Part shown: positions 35,513 to 44,525 of the stretch, piece after piece
Layout: each line of letters begins with the position of its first letter
How positions within the stretch are numbered: the first letter of the stretch is position 1
DNA from: Curtobacterium sp. 9128
GTDB lineage: Bacteria; Actinomycetota; Actinomycetes; Actinomycetales; Microbacteriaceae
Reading direction: 5' to 3'
Assembly: GCF_900086645.1 (NCBI RefSeq)
Contig: NZ_LT576451.1
Span: 3,879,502 to 3,943,501, forward strand
DNA length: 64,000 bases
Notes under the pieces: model-generated
Databases searched by the model: none
What the model saw: the letters and a program-made list of their open reading frames with translations, nothing else
Told to the model about the DNA's origin: nothing
Translations under genes and position numbers: made by a program

Positions 35513-36025
35513 ATGGGGAACCTCCGATCCGTCCGCCCGTCCGTCCTCGGTGCAGCGCTGCTGGCGTGCGCAGCGCTCGCCCTCGCCGGGTGCTCGTCCG
35601 CCGACACCGCCGGCGCCGTCCGCACGCCCTCGTCCACGCCCGCGACGCCGACCGCAGCCGCCGAGCCGGACCCCGTCGTCATGGACGAGGACCAGAGCGC
35701 CCCGGCCGTCTGCGGCCAGCTCAGCGCACTCTCGACGGTGACGCTCAACGCACGGGTCGGGCTCCAGCAGGGCGACGTGACCCAAGCCGAGCTCGAGGCC
35801 CTGCTCGCAGCCGCACGGTTCGGCTACGAGCACCTGTCGAGCACGGACACGCGCCTGTCGAACGCCATCGCGTACACGCAGCGGTACCTCGAGGAACACC
35901 CGGCCCCGGCGTCCGGACCGGCGCTCGACGACTCCCCGGAATGGGACCTCGCGATGCGGTCGCTCAACACCGCGTGCCAGGAGTCCGGGTCCTCGGTCGT
36001 GTCGACCGCACAGTACGGCGGCTGA
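35513..36025 (+). CDS. secreted lipoprotein, unknown function (170 aa)
   Basis: N-terminal signal VLGAALLACAALALAGCSS with lipobox LAGC, then a Ser/Thr/Pro linker and a helical domain (CGQLSALSTVTLNARVGLQQG, TRLSNAIAYTQRYLEEHP). Two cysteines (CGQL and TACQ) could form a disulfide. No family recognised. ATG at 35513, 6 nt after CAGGAT, without a ribosome-binding site. Confidence 0.75.
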   Translation: MGNLRSVRPSVLGAALLACAALALAGCSSADTAGAVRTPSSTPATPTAAAEPDPVVMDEDQSAPAVCGQLSALSTVTLNARVGLQQGDVTQAELEALLAAARFGYEHLSSTDTRLSNAIAYTQRYLEEHPAPASGPALDDSPEWDLAMRSLNTACQESGSSVVSTAQYGG

Positions 36026-36034
36026 CCCCCGACG

Positions 36035-36074
36035 ACACAGCAGGCCCGGACCGTGTGGTCCGGGCCTGCTGTGT
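36035..36074. terminator. terminator between lipoprotein gene and tRNA-Ala
   Basis: Eighteen-bp perfect arms ACACAGCAGGCCCGGACC/GGTCCGGGCCTGCTGTGT with a GTGT loop. Serves the + strand lipoprotein and the - strand tRNA that converge on it. Confidence 0.85.
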
Positions 36075-36115
36075 TGCGGTGCCTTGCTGTCGTGCCGTGT
36101 CTTGCTGTCGTGCCT

Positions 36116-36191
36116 TGGTGGAGCTAAGGGGATTCGAACCCCTGACCTTCTCATTGCGAACGAGACGCGCTACCAACTGCGCCATAGCCCC
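36116..36191 (-). tRNA. tRNA-Ala (anticodon CGC)
   Basis: Minus strand folds as a complete tRNA: acceptor GGGGCTA/TAGCTCC, D-arm GCGC-AGTTGGTA-GCGC, anticodon stem TCTCG/TGAGA with loop TTCGCAA (anticodon CGC, reads GCG), T-arm AGGGG-TTCGAAT-CCCCT, discriminator A and encoded CCA. Confidence 0.95.
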
Positions 36192-36264
36192 AAGTGCTCG
36201 ACCACACTAGCACCCGCCAGGCCCGCACCGAAATCGATCGGAGCCGGCCGGGCGTGCCGCGATC

Positions 36265-37356
36265 TCAGACCGCGCGGCGGCGACGCATGATCGCGTCGAG
36301 GTCGGCCTGCTGGTACGCGTCGTCGCCGATGACACCCATACCGGCCCACTTGCTGGGCTGCTCCGGCGCGGCCTGCGGAGCCGGCGCTGACCGCTCCGGC
36401 TGCGGCGCCGTCGGTGCGGCCCGCAGCCCGAGCCGCTCGGCGAGCCGACCCTGGTCGTGCGCCGACAACGAGGCGACCGCTTCCTCGACGTCCGGGCGCA
36501 TCCGCGACACCGTCGCGAGCGACGGGTCGGCGTCCCCGGCCCGGATCGCCGCGGCCTCGGCGTCCGCTTCGGCCTTGGCTTCGGCGACGCGCTCCTTGAG
36601 CCGCGCGGCGAGCTCCGCCGACGACTCCGGGGACGCCACGGGGGCGGCCGGCCGCTCCACGTAGAGCGGCTTCGGCACACGGCCGGGCGTCCAGGTCCGC
36701 TCCGTCGCCGGCGCCTCGGTCGGCTGTTCGCTCGTGAGCGGCGGGGCAGGGTCGGTCCAGGCCGTCGCCGGACGGGAGGCACGGGTCGCGCTGGCAGGAG
36801 CCGCTGCGGCCCGCGCCTTCCGCGCCTGGGCCACCTGGTGCAGCTGGGCGAGGACGGCTGCGGACCCGCCCGCGGCGACGATCCCGGCGACGGCGACGAG
36901 CCACGCGCCGGGTGCGGCGACGAGCACCACGAGCGCGACGACGAGGCCGAGCACGCCGAGGCCCGTCGCGCCGAGCCGCGAACGACGCATGCGCATCGCG
37001 GTCAGCGCGGGGACCGCCGAGGCCCGCTCGAGCGCCGGAGCCTGCTCCGCGAGTCGTCGGGTGATCTCACGCTGCCGTGCGGCTTCGTGCGCGCGGACGA
37101 TCGCCGAACGCTTCGCCTCTTCGGACTTCGCGACCTTCTGCGCCTCGGCGAGGGACTTCGCGTTCATCTCGATGCGGACCTCGTCCGGGAGCTCGGCCGT
37201 CTGCGCGAGGATCCGGAGGGTCTGCTGCAGCCGGATCGCGTTCCGCTCGGTGGCGAGGTACTGGCGACGGGCTGCCCACGAGGGCATGAGGTAGACGAGC
37301 CACAGCACTGCGGCGACCAGCAGGACGATGCCGCCGCCCCATGACCCGATTCCCAT
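36265..37356 (-). CDS. SepX/GlpR-like actinobacterial division membrane protein
   Basis: 363 residues. An N-terminal membrane segment (GGGIVLLVAAVLWLVYLMPSW) is followed by a charged helix, then a membrane hairpin at about 130-170 (LGATGLGVLGLVVALVVLVAAPGAWLVAVAGIVAAGG) and a long Pro/Ala/Glu-rich tail. Topology and position next to a RimJ-like acetyltransferase, galU and 5-FCL match the SepX/GlpR family known from Streptomyces and Corynebacterium division work. The usual glp (moeA-like) gene is not here. ATG at 37356, 6 nt after TAGCCT. Assignment rests on topology and synteny. Confidence 0.6.
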   Translation of the reverse strand: MGIGSWGGGIVLLVAAVLWLVYLMPSWAARRQYLATERNAIRLQQTLRILAQTAELPDEVRIEMNAKSLAEAQKVAKSEEAKRSAIVRAHEAARQREITRRLAEQAPALERASAVPALTAMRMRRSRLGATGLGVLGLVVALVVLVAAPGAWLVAVAGIVAAGGSAAVLAQLHQVAQARKARAAAAPASATRASRPATAWTDPAPPLTSEQPTEAPATERTWTPGRVPKPLYVERPAAPVASPESSAELAARLKERVAEAKAEADAEAAAIRAGDADPSLATVSRMRPDVEEAVASLSAHDQGRLAERLGLRAAPTAPQPERSAPAPQAAPEQPSKWAGMGVIGDDAYQQADLDAIMRRRRAV

Positions 37357-37362
37357 GGGGAG

Positions 37363-37368
37363 AGGCTA
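37363..37368 (-). promoter_or_regulatory. -10 box of the SepX-like gene (leaderless-type)
   Basis: TAGCCT on the minus strand, 6 nt before the ATG at 37356. Confidence 0.45.
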
Positions 37369-37447
37369 GGGGCGGGGATACTTCGCACTCGTGATTGCGT
37401 CGCGTGTGTTGCGCGTGTCGTCGGGAGATTCGGGGTCCCGGGGCGGT

Positions 37448-38107
37448 TCAGGCGCGCGGGCCGGTGATGATCGGCATGGCGGCCTCGTCGCGCGCGGCGA
37501 GGGGGACGCTGCCCACGCCCGGGGGCACCTGTCCGCGGACCCAGCGCTCGAGGATGCCCTCGCGCACCTCTTCCGCGACGAGCGCGAAGCAGAAGTGGTC
37601 GCGCCAGTCCCCGTTGATGTGGATGTACCGCCGGCGGAGTCCCTCGTACCGGAACCCGAGCTTCTCGACGACCCGGAGCGACGGCGCGTTCTCGGGTCGG
37701 ATGCAGATCTCGATGCGGTGGATGCCGACGGTGCGGAAGCAGTGGTCGGCGGCGAGTGCCACGGCGATCGGTGTGACGTTGTGGCCGGCGGCGTTCTCGA
37801 CGACCCAGTAGCCGATTGAGGCGCTGGCGAGCGATCCGTACGTCACGCCGGAGACGTTGAGCTGGCCGACGAAGCGACCGTCGAGCTCCATGGCGAACGG
37901 CAGTCCGAGTCCCGCGCGGGCATTGGCCTGGAGCGCGCGGATCGAGCCGCGGACGTCGGTGGACACGTGGCCGGACGGGTTCGTCGCCTCCCAGGTGCGG
38001 AGCCAGGAGCGGTTCGTCGCGAGCGCTGCGTCGAGGTCGCGGGTGTCACGGAGCCGGAGGGGACGGATGGTGACCCGCCCGTGGGACAGGGTCGGGATCG
38101 TCGTCAT
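37448..38107 (-). CDS. GNAT acetyltransferase, RimJ/RimL type
   Basis: 219 residues: ILRL-like opening VTIRPLRLRDTRDLDAAL, acetyl-CoA region AAGHNVTPIAVALAADHCF, and the RimJ hallmark HRIEICIRPENAPSLRVVEKLGFRYEGL. Acetylates an N-terminal alanine or serine in the RimJ/RimL family; the substrate here is unknown. ATG at 38107 with GGAGGAACC upstream. The C-terminal about 25 residues are an extra tail. Confidence 0.88.
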   Translation of the reverse strand: MTTIPTLSHGRVTIRPLRLRDTRDLDAALATNRSWLRTWEATNPSGHVSTDVRGSIRALQANARAGLGLPFAMELDGRFVGQLNVSGVTYGSLASASIGYWVVENAAGHNVTPIAVALAADHCFRTVGIHRIEICIRPENAPSLRVVEKLGFRYEGLRRRYIHINGDWRDHFCFALVAEEVREGILERWVRGQVPPGVGSVPLAARDEAAMPIITGPRA

Positions 38108-38152
38108 CGCTCAGGTTCCTCCGGTGCCCCGGGGAAGCTCCGGAGCGGGGTG

Positions 38153-38187
38153 TCCCGCACGGGTCCGGCGGTACCGGACCCGTGCGG
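38153..38187 (-). terminator. galU terminator
   Basis: Fifteen-bp perfect arms CCCGCACGGGTCCGG/CCGGACCCGTGCGGG with a 5-nt loop, 12 nt beyond the galU stop on the minus strand. Confidence 0.75.
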
Positions 38188-38198
38188 GATGGGTCGAC

Positions 38199-39089
38199 TC
38201 ATTCGCCCGCGTTGAACTCCTTCAGCCACGACTTGAGGTCGGGGCCGAGGTCATCGCGGTCCGAGGCGAGCTGCACGATCGCCTTGATGTAGTCGAGTTT
38301 GTCACCCGTGTCGTACCGGCGTCCACGGAACACGACGCCGTACACGCCGCCGGTCCACTCCTCCGCGCTCGCCATCTTCATGAGCGCGTCGGTCAGCTGG
38401 ATCTCGCCGCCCTTGCCCGGTTCCTGCTTCTCGAGGACGTCGAAGACCTCGGGACGGATGACGTAGCGGCCGATGATGGCCAGGTTCGAGGGCGCCTCGC
38501 CCTGCGCCGGCTTCTCGACGAGGCCGGTGATCTTCACGACGTCGTCGGTGTCGGTCTCCTCGACCGTGGCGATGCCGTAGAGGTGGGTCTGCGACTCGGG
38601 GACCTCGAGGAGGGCCACGACGGTCGCGTTCTTCTCGCCCTGGACCTCGATCATGCGCTGGAGCAGCGGGTCGCGGGCGTCGATGATGTCGTCGCCGAGG
38701 AGCACGGCGAACGGCTCGCGGCCGACGTGCATCTTGGCGCGGAGCACCGCGTGGCCGAGGCCGAGCGGGTCGCCCTGTCGGACGTAGTGCATGTCGGCGA
38801 GGTCCGTGGACTGGTTCACCTTCTGCAGCTTCTCGTGGTCACCCTTCTTCTTGAGGGTCTCCTCGAGCTCCGACACGTGGTCGAAGTGGTTCTCGAGTGC
38901 GTTCTTGTTGCGCCCGGTGATCATCAGCACGTCGGTGAGTCCTGCGCCGACTGCCTCTTCCACCACGTACTGGATGGCTGGCTTGTCGACGACGGGGAGC
39001 ATCTCCTTCGGCATCGCCTTGGTCGCGGGGAGGAAGCGGGTGCCCAGCCCTGCCGCTGGGATCACCGCCTTGGAAATCTGGAAGCCCAT
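38199..39089 (-). CDS. galU: UTP--glucose-1-phosphate uridylyltransferase
   Basis: Makes UDP-glucose for glycans and cell-wall polymers. Nucleotide-binding AAGLGTRFLPATKAMPKEMLPVVDKP, then LLGDDI and GGEIQLTDAL are intact. ATG at 39089 (296 residues) fits homologues; ATG at 39116 would add nine residues. TACGGT ends 7 nt before 39089, favouring a leaderless mRNA from this start. Confidence 0.96.
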   Translation of the reverse strand: MGFQISKAVIPAAGLGTRFLPATKAMPKEMLPVVDKPAIQYVVEEAVGAGLTDVLMITGRNKNALENHFDHVSELEETLKKKGDHEKLQKVNQSTDLADMHYVRQGDPLGLGHAVLRAKMHVGREPFAVLLGDDIIDARDPLLQRMIEVQGEKNATVVALLEVPESQTHLYGIATVEETDTDDVVKITGLVEKPAQGEAPSNLAIIGRYVIRPEVFDVLEKQEPGKGGEIQLTDALMKMASAEEWTGGVYGVVFRGRRYDTGDKLDYIKAIVQLASDRDDLGPDLKSWLKEFNAGE

Positions 39090-39096
39090 GCCAATG

Positions 39097-39102
39097 ACCG
39101 TA
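39097..39102 (-). promoter_or_regulatory. galU -10 box (leaderless-type)
   Basis: TACGGT on the minus strand, 7 nt before ATG 39089. It supports this start over the ATG at 39116, which lies upstream of the box. Confidence 0.45.
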
Positions 39103-39189
39103 TCGGATGCCCCCATTACGGGGACGTAAACGAAGAGAGGACACGGGATGAGGACACGATCAGTCGGAAAGCCGCATCGACGCGATCGT

Positions 39190-39195
39190 TAGACT
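39190..39195 (+). promoter_or_regulatory. 5-FCL -10 box (leaderless-type)
   Basis: TAGACT, 7 nt before the ATG at 39203. Divergent from the galU promoter across a 113-nt gap. Confidence 0.5.
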
Positions 39196-39202
39196 CCCTC
39201 GC

Positions 39203-39787
39203 ATGATCCCCGATCTCGGCAACGAGAAGCGTGCGCTGCGGGCCGAGCTCCGCCAGCGCCGACGCACCAGGACCACGACCGAACGCGACGAGGACACGAC
39301 GGCGCTCACCGAGACCCTGCAACGGTTCGCCGAGGAGCGTCAGGTCGAGTCGATCGCCCTCTACCTCTCGGCCTCGGACGAGCCGAACGTCCGACCGTTC
39401 CTGAACTGGGCGTTCGAGCGCGACATCCGCGTGCTGCTGCCCATCACCCGCGAGGACGGGTTGCTCGACTGGGCGGTCGGCGACGGGTCGAGCGAGACCG
39501 AGGGGATCTTCGGCATGCCCGAGGTCGTCGGCGAGGTGCTGTCCCCGCTCGCGATCAACGACGTCGACGCGATCCTCACCCCGGCCGCCGCGGTCGGACA
39601 CGACGGCGTCCGGATGGGCTGGGGTCGCGGGTACTACGACAAGACCCTCGGGTCCATGGCGAAGCGTCCGCCCGTCTATGCTGTGATCTTCGACGCGGAG
39701 TACCTCGACGAGGTCCCGCGCGAACCCCACGACGAACCCGTGGACGGCATCATCACGCCGTCGCGCATCATCACGTTCCGGAGCTGA
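39203..39787 (+). CDS. 5-formyltetrahydrofolate cyclo-ligase
   Basis: 194 residues. Converts 5-formyl-THF to 5,10-methenyl-THF with ATP. Basic N-terminal helix KRALRAELRQRRR, phosphate-binding GHDGVRMGWGRGYYDKTL, and the closing VDGIITPSRII motif. Divergent from galU, a pairing widely conserved in Actinobacteria. Confidence 0.93.
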   Translation: MIPDLGNEKRALRAELRQRRRTRTTTERDEDTTALTETLQRFAEERQVESIALYLSASDEPNVRPFLNWAFERDIRVLLPITREDGLLDWAVGDGSSETEGIFGMPEVVGEVLSPLAINDVDAILTPAAAVGHDGVRMGWGRGYYDKTLGSMAKRPPVYAVIFDAEYLDEVPREPHDEPVDGIITPSRIITFRS

Positions 39788-39788
39788 C

Positions 39789-40082
39789 GTGCCCACCTAC
39801 TCGTACCGCTGCACCGAGTGCGACACCGCGTTCGACATCAAGCAGTCGTTCTCCGACGCCACGCTCACCGAGTGCCCCACGTGCGGCGGTGTCCTGCGGA
39901 AGGTGTTCTCGCCGGTCGGCGTGACGTTCAACGGCGGCGGCTTCTACCGGACCGACTCCCGCCCGGCACCGAAGTCCGAGGGCTCGTCCAGCAGCACGCC
40001 CGCGAAGTCCGAGTCCGCGAAACCCGCGCCGGCCGCCGCGCCCGCTGCACCCGCTGCACCCTCGAAGCCCGCCGCGTCCTGA
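39789..40082 (+). CDS. FmdB-family zinc-ribbon protein
   Basis: 97 residues. PTYSYRCTECDTAFDIKQSF and TECPTCGGVLRKVFSPVGVTF give the two CxxC knuckles of the FmdB regulatory/zinc-ribbon family. The Ala/Pro/Ser/Lys tail is disordered. GTG at 39789, one base after the 5-FCL stop. The function of the family in Actinobacteria is unclear. Confidence 0.92.
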   Translation: MPTYSYRCTECDTAFDIKQSFSDATLTECPTCGGVLRKVFSPVGVTFNGGGFYRTDSRPAPKSEGSSSSTPAKSESAKPAPAAAPAAPAAPSKPAAS

Positions 40083-40154
40083 CGCCCGTCGCGCCTCCTC
40101 GCTAGGTTTGACTGGTCGCCGCCCGGCGGCCGTCCTCGACCCGGAAGGAGACCC

Positions 40155-40649
40155 GTGAAGGGCTTCAAGGAGTTCCTGCTCCGCGGAAACGTGATCGACC
40201 TGGCCGTCGCTGTGGTCATCGGTGCTGCGTTCACCGCGATCGTGACCTCGATCGTCACGAACGTGATCAACCCGCTCATCGGCGCCGTGTTCAACGCGTC
40301 GATGCTCGACAAGACGCTGATCGTGCACATCCCGACCGTCTCCGGAGGGGACGCCTCCCTGAAGTTCGGCGCGGTCATCGGCGCGGCGATCAACTTCATC
40401 ATCATCGCCGCTGTGGTCTACTTCGCGCTGATCCTGCCGGTGAACCACCTGATCAAGCGCACGTTCGCCAAGCTCCAGAAGGACGAGGAGCAGACGCCGC
40501 AGGACGTCCCGCCGACCGACGTCGAGGTCCTCGTCGAGATCCGCGACCTCCTGCGCTCACAGCAGGGCCGCTCGCTCGACGGTGGCGCGCACGTCGCACC
40601 GAACGACGCCCCCGAGGGCCCGGGGCTGCCGAGCACGACGAAGCTCTAG
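40155..40649 (+). CDS. mscL: large-conductance mechanosensitive channel
   Basis: 164 residues. Amphipathic start KGFKEFLLRGNVIDLAVAVVIGAAF, TM1, periplasmic loop, TM2 (AVIGAAINFIIIAAVVYFALI), and a C-terminal helix. Opens under membrane tension to release solutes. GTG at 40155 with GGAAGGAG upstream. Same strand as 5-FCL and fmdB. Confidence 0.96.
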   Translation: MKGFKEFLLRGNVIDLAVAVVIGAAFTAIVTSIVTNVINPLIGAVFNASMLDKTLIVHIPTVSGGDASLKFGAVIGAAINFIIIAAVVYFALILPVNHLIKRTFAKLQKDEEQTPQDVPPTDVEVLVEIRDLLRSQQGRSLDGGAHVAPNDAPEGPGLPSTTKL

Positions 40650-40668
40650 CGCCCGCGGAACCGCGAGA

Positions 40669-40711
40669 CGGACACAGCACCACGCGATTGCGTGGTGCTG
40701 TGTCCGTTTTT
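40669..40711. terminator. bidirectional terminator between mscL and the surface protein gene
   Basis: Seventeen-bp perfect arms CGGACACAGCACCACGC/GCGTGGTGCTGTGTCCG with GATT loop and a TTTTT run on the + side. Clearest intrinsic terminator in the window. Confidence 0.95.
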
Positions 40712-40726
40712 CGGCGTGGTCGGCCG

Positions 40727-43700
40727 CTACTCGGTGTGACCGCCCCGGCGCCGGAACCGACGGAGGGCGACGAGCGCACCGCCGAGCCCGAGCAGGGCGA
40801 TCGCCGCCGAGGCAGCCCCGGCCAGGTCCGCGCCGGTGAAGGCGAGCTCGGGTGCAGGCGCACGGAGTCGGACGGCAACGTCGACCTCCTCCGAGGCGAC
40901 GGTGCGCTGCTCGACACCGGACTCGATCGGAGCCGATCCGGCCAGACCCTCGACGTGGACGGTGCGCTTGACCGACCCGGACGCCAGATCGGCCGCGGTG
41001 ACGACGTGCGTCGCGGTGCAGGTGCCCTGCGAGCCCGGGTCGAGCATCTCGGTGCCGCAGGAGAACTCCTCCGTCGGCGTCGAGAGCGCCCGGAGGTCCG
41101 ATGCGCGGACGGTTCCGGTGTTCTCGACCCCGAGGTCCCACTCGACGACGTCTCCGACCGAGGCCGTGACCACGCCGTCGTCACCCGGCTCCAGGACACG
41201 CTCGCCCGACCGGACCGTCGCCTTCGCGGTCACTCGAAGCGCCGGGTCCGCTGGCAGGTCAACGGCGATGCGCGCCTCGGCGATCGGCAGGGACTCCCCG
41301 GACGGGGTGGTCGCCGAGCCGCTCGCTGCGATGGTGACGACACCACGGTCCAGATCGTCCTGGGTGAGCACGACCTCCCGAGCCGAGCAGTCGCGCTCCG
41401 CCCCCGGTGCGAGGGTCTCCTCGCCGCAGTCGATCGCATCGCCGGACGCGTCCACGAGGTCGATGTCGCGCAGGGTCACGTTGCCGTCGTTGCGGACGAC
41501 CGGCGACACTCGGACGACGTCGCCAGCGGTCAGCCGGTCGTCGTCGCCGGTGTCGTACGCCGCGTGCAGGGTCAGCCCAGCCGCCGCCGCGTGGTCGAGC
41601 GCCACGGTCGACTCCGCCTCCGGCAGCTCGAGCTCCGCGCCGGCAGGCGTCGTGGCGGTTCCGGTGAGGACGACACGCCAGGATCCGGCGTCGACGTCCG
41701 CCTGGGTGAGCGCGTGCTCCACCGTCTCGCACTCGACGATCTGCCCGGGCGCGACGGCCGACGGGCAGTCCATGGCGCTCCCGGCGTCCGTGCGCACCTG
41801 CAGGTCCCGCAGGGTGACGTTGCCGGTGTTCGTGATCGCACCACGGACACGGACGAAGTCGCCCGCGTGCGGGGTCCCGGCGTCGATCACCGCTTCGACC
41901 TGGGCCGTCGCGGTGGCGTCTGCGGGCAGCTCGACGGAGGCCTTCTGGCGTTCGAACGACAGACGGCCGCTGGTCGGGGTCGCTGCTGAGCCGTCGACCG
42001 CGACACCGTACGTACCGGCATCGACCTCGTCCTGCGTGAGGGTGTGCTCGAGCACGGTGCACTCGACGGTCTGGCCCGGCACGAGGTCGGACGGGCACGC
42101 GATCGGGTCACCTGCCACCGTGGTCAGACGGCTGTCGGACAACGTGACGTTGCCGGTGTTGACGATCGACGCGGACACCCGGACGACGTCGCCGGCGCGC
42201 GGCGTCCCGACCGCGGTCGAGGACTCGACCCGGACCTGGACCGACGCAGCGGCAGCGGCCGGCAGCTCGACGTCCACCGTGCGCCGGTCGAACTCGATGC
42301 GGTCTCCGGCCGGGGTGGACGCCCCGCCGGTGATCGCCACGGTGATCGTGCCGGCGTCGATGTCCGCCTGGGTCAGGACCCGGGTCGTCTCGCACTCGAC
42401 CGACTGACCGGGAGCGACGTCCGATGCGCAGTCGAGCGGCGTTCCGGCGTCGACGGCCAGTTCGGCGGCGGAGAGCGTCACGTTGCCCGAGTTGCGGACG
42501 ACGACGTGCGTCACCACCGCGTCACCGGCGTCGGCTCGCCCGTCACCGCCGTCGTGCAGCACGGCGTCCGCGGAGACGACCGCGCGTGCGGCAGCGGCGA
42601 TGGGGGTGGTCGCCGTCACCGGAGTCGTGACGGTGGACCCGTCCGGCGCGCGGGCGGCGAGGTTCGCGTCACGCACGACCTTGCCGGCGTCGATGTCGGC
42701 CTGCGTGATCGTGTACTCGGCGAGAGGGCAGTCAGCCTTCCGCCCCGGCGCGAGCTGCGCCGCACACTCCTCCGTGCCCTCCACGCCGATCGCGGTGAGC
42801 GTGGCGTTGCCCGAGTTCGTCACCTTGGCGACGTAGGAGATGGTGTCGCCGACCTGGACGTCGTCACCGGACGTGCGCAGCTCCGCGCGGAGCTCGGCGT
42901 CGAGGGCGGGTGCGCGGACGATCTCGGTGACGACGGCTCCGGTCTCGCCGTCCGCCGTCGAGCCGAACGGCGTCGACGCGATGACCGACGCGTCGTTGCG
43001 GATCGAACCGCGGTCGACGTCTGCCTGCGTGACGGTGTGGGGTTCGGCCGACACGAAGGTCACGGACGCACCCGGTGCGATCGGCAGGTCGTCGGAGTGG
43101 AGCGCAGTCCCGAGGACGTCGGTCACCGCGACCGTCGTCAGCGGGGCGTTGCCCGTGTTTCGCACGGTGGCGGAGTAGACGATCCGGCTCCCGACGCGGA
43201 GCTCGCCGCCGTCGGCTGGTGCAGCCGTCATCCCGATGTCGACCCCGGCCTGGTCGGTCGTGATCTCGACCGACACGGGCTTCGTACCGTTCACCCGGAC
43301 GTTCGACGCCGCCGTGATGTTCGACTCGTCGAAGGTCTTCGTGCCGCCGGTCAAGAACGTGACGTCGACGGACCAGTCACAGGACGATGCCCCGCTGACG
43401 ACCGACGCACCCGAGACGACGATCTCGCGCGAGCCGGGCTCGGCCGTGATCGTCGCACCGCAGCCGGAACGGATCTTCGGGTCGTCCGCGACGACGACAC
43501 CCGCGGGGAGACGGTAGGTGTACCCGATCTCCTCCACCCGCGCGTTCCCGGCCGAGTTCTGTATCGCCGACGTGAGCGTCGTGGTGTCACCCTGGTGCCC
43601 GGACGAGATGGACACCTGCGGCTGGACACATGCCTGCGGGACGCTGGGCGGGACGAACCAGAAGCCACTCCCGGATGAGGAGCTGTACGTCATCTCCAAC

Positions 43701-44479
43701 CGCTGGACCGGAGCGTCCGAGTCGTATGCGAAGAAGACCGAACCCGAGTTGTCGGACACACCGCCGTTCACCTTCGAGGCGTAGGTGTTCTCGGCGGTCT
43801 TCTCGACCTTCGCCTGGTTGAACACGTACGCGGTGTTGCCGTCGTGCGTCTCCGTGGACGCGAGTTCAGGGATCGTCGCCGGGGCATCCAGCAGCTTCGT
43901 GTCCAGCGGGATCGCCTGTCCGCCGCTCCGGCTCGAGAATGCATCCATGCGCACGACCTCGTTCCCGACGTCCAGGTCCGTGATCGCCGTCCGCATGCCG
44001 TAGACCGGCTTGTCGTAGGTGATCCGGACGGTGTAACTCGAGCTCCCGCCGCTCTTGTCGAGAGCCCATGCAGGGACACCTCCGGCGCCGTGCGTCGCAC
44101 CGTCCTCAGCCCATGGCACACCCTGCGATCGGTCGGTCGGGAGGGTCCCGAACTTCACGGACTCCTGCGCGGAGACCACCTCGACGTCGTACCCGACCCC
44201 GGAGGGGTTCGAGCCCTGACCCTCAGGACTGTTGGCGTTCCCGGCGTCGTAGCGGAGGAGATAGGGCAGCGGGACGTCCTTCTCCCCGATGGTCGTCGCG
44301 TCGAGTGTCGGGACGTACCCCGCGTCGCAGGTCACCGCGGTCGGGCGGTCGACACCAGGACCGTCGGCGACAGGATCCGCCATGGAGGGAGCCGGGGCGA
44401 GGACGGAAGCGAGGATGCCGCCGGTGAGTACGGAGGCTCCGGCAGCTTTGCGGACATGGGGATGCGGACGACGAACCAT
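40727..44479 (-). CDS. large DUF11-repeat surface protein with LAFTG cell-wall sorting signal
   Basis: 1250 residues. Signal peptide about 1-35 (GASVLTGGILASVLAPAPSMA). Residues about 45-290 form an N-terminal head, and about 290-420 an Ig-like domain. Then come seven DUF11-like modules of about 110-120 residues, each with a (N/D)(T/S/D)G(N/T)(V/A)TL-type strand and mostly a PGQ..EC...LTQADIDAG ending. Residues 1212-1216 are LAFTG followed by a membrane helix and RRFRRRGGHTE, a class E-type sortase signal, so it should be wall-anchored. No sortase gene lies in the window. ATG at 44479, 6 nt after CATACT. Confidence 0.9.
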   Translation of the reverse strand: MVRRPHPHVRKAAGASVLTGGILASVLAPAPSMADPVADGPGVDRPTAVTCDAGYVPTLDATTIGEKDVPLPYLLRYDAGNANSPEGQGSNPSGVGYDVEVVSAQESVKFGTLPTDRSQGVPWAEDGATHGAGGVPAWALDKSGGSSSYTVRITYDKPVYGMRTAITDLDVGNEVVRMDAFSSRSGGQAIPLDTKLLDAPATIPELASTETHDGNTAYVFNQAKVEKTAENTYASKVNGGVSDNSGSVFFAYDSDAPVQRLEMTYSSSSGSGFWFVPPSVPQACVQPQVSISSGHQGDTTTLTSAIQNSAGNARVEEIGYTYRLPAGVVVADDPKIRSGCGATITAEPGSREIVVSGASVVSGASSCDWSVDVTFLTGGTKTFDESNITAASNVRVNGTKPVSVEITTDQAGVDIGMTAAPADGGELRVGSRIVYSATVRNTGNAPLTTVAVTDVLGTALHSDDLPIAPGASVTFVSAEPHTVTQADVDRGSIRNDASVIASTPFGSTADGETGAVVTEIVRAPALDAELRAELRTSGDDVQVGDTISYVAKVTNSGNATLTAIGVEGTEECAAQLAPGRKADCPLAEYTITQADIDAGKVVRDANLAARAPDGSTVTTPVTATTPIAAAARAVVSADAVLHDGGDGRADAGDAVVTHVVVRNSGNVTLSAAELAVDAGTPLDCASDVAPGQSVECETTRVLTQADIDAGTITVAITGGASTPAGDRIEFDRRTVDVELPAAAAASVQVRVESSTAVGTPRAGDVVRVSASIVNTGNVTLSDSRLTTVAGDPIACPSDLVPGQTVECTVLEHTLTQDEVDAGTYGVAVDGSAATPTSGRLSFERQKASVELPADATATAQVEAVIDAGTPHAGDFVRVRGAITNTGNVTLRDLQVRTDAGSAMDCPSAVAPGQIVECETVEHALTQADVDAGSWRVVLTGTATTPAGAELELPEAESTVALDHAAAAGLTLHAAYDTGDDDRLTAGDVVRVSPVVRNDGNVTLRDIDLVDASGDAIDCGEETLAPGAERDCSAREVVLTQDDLDRGVVTIAASGSATTPSGESLPIAEARIAVDLPADPALRVTAKATVRSGERVLEPGDDGVVTASVGDVVEWDLGVENTGTVRASDLRALSTPTEEFSCGTEMLDPGSQGTCTATHVVTAADLASGSVKRTVHVEGLAGSAPIESGVEQRTVASEEVDVAVRLRAPAPELAFTGADLAGAASAAIALLGLGGALVALRRFRRRGGHTE

Positions 44480-44525
44480 GTCCGCAGTATGACATATCGT
44501 ATTTGTATTTCGGTAGCCCGGCTCG

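Noticed and set aside
36084..36290. Small + strand ORF containing GIRTPDLLIANETRYQLRHSP
   Set aside because: It is the well-known artefact of translating the antisense of a tRNA (here tRNA-Ala).
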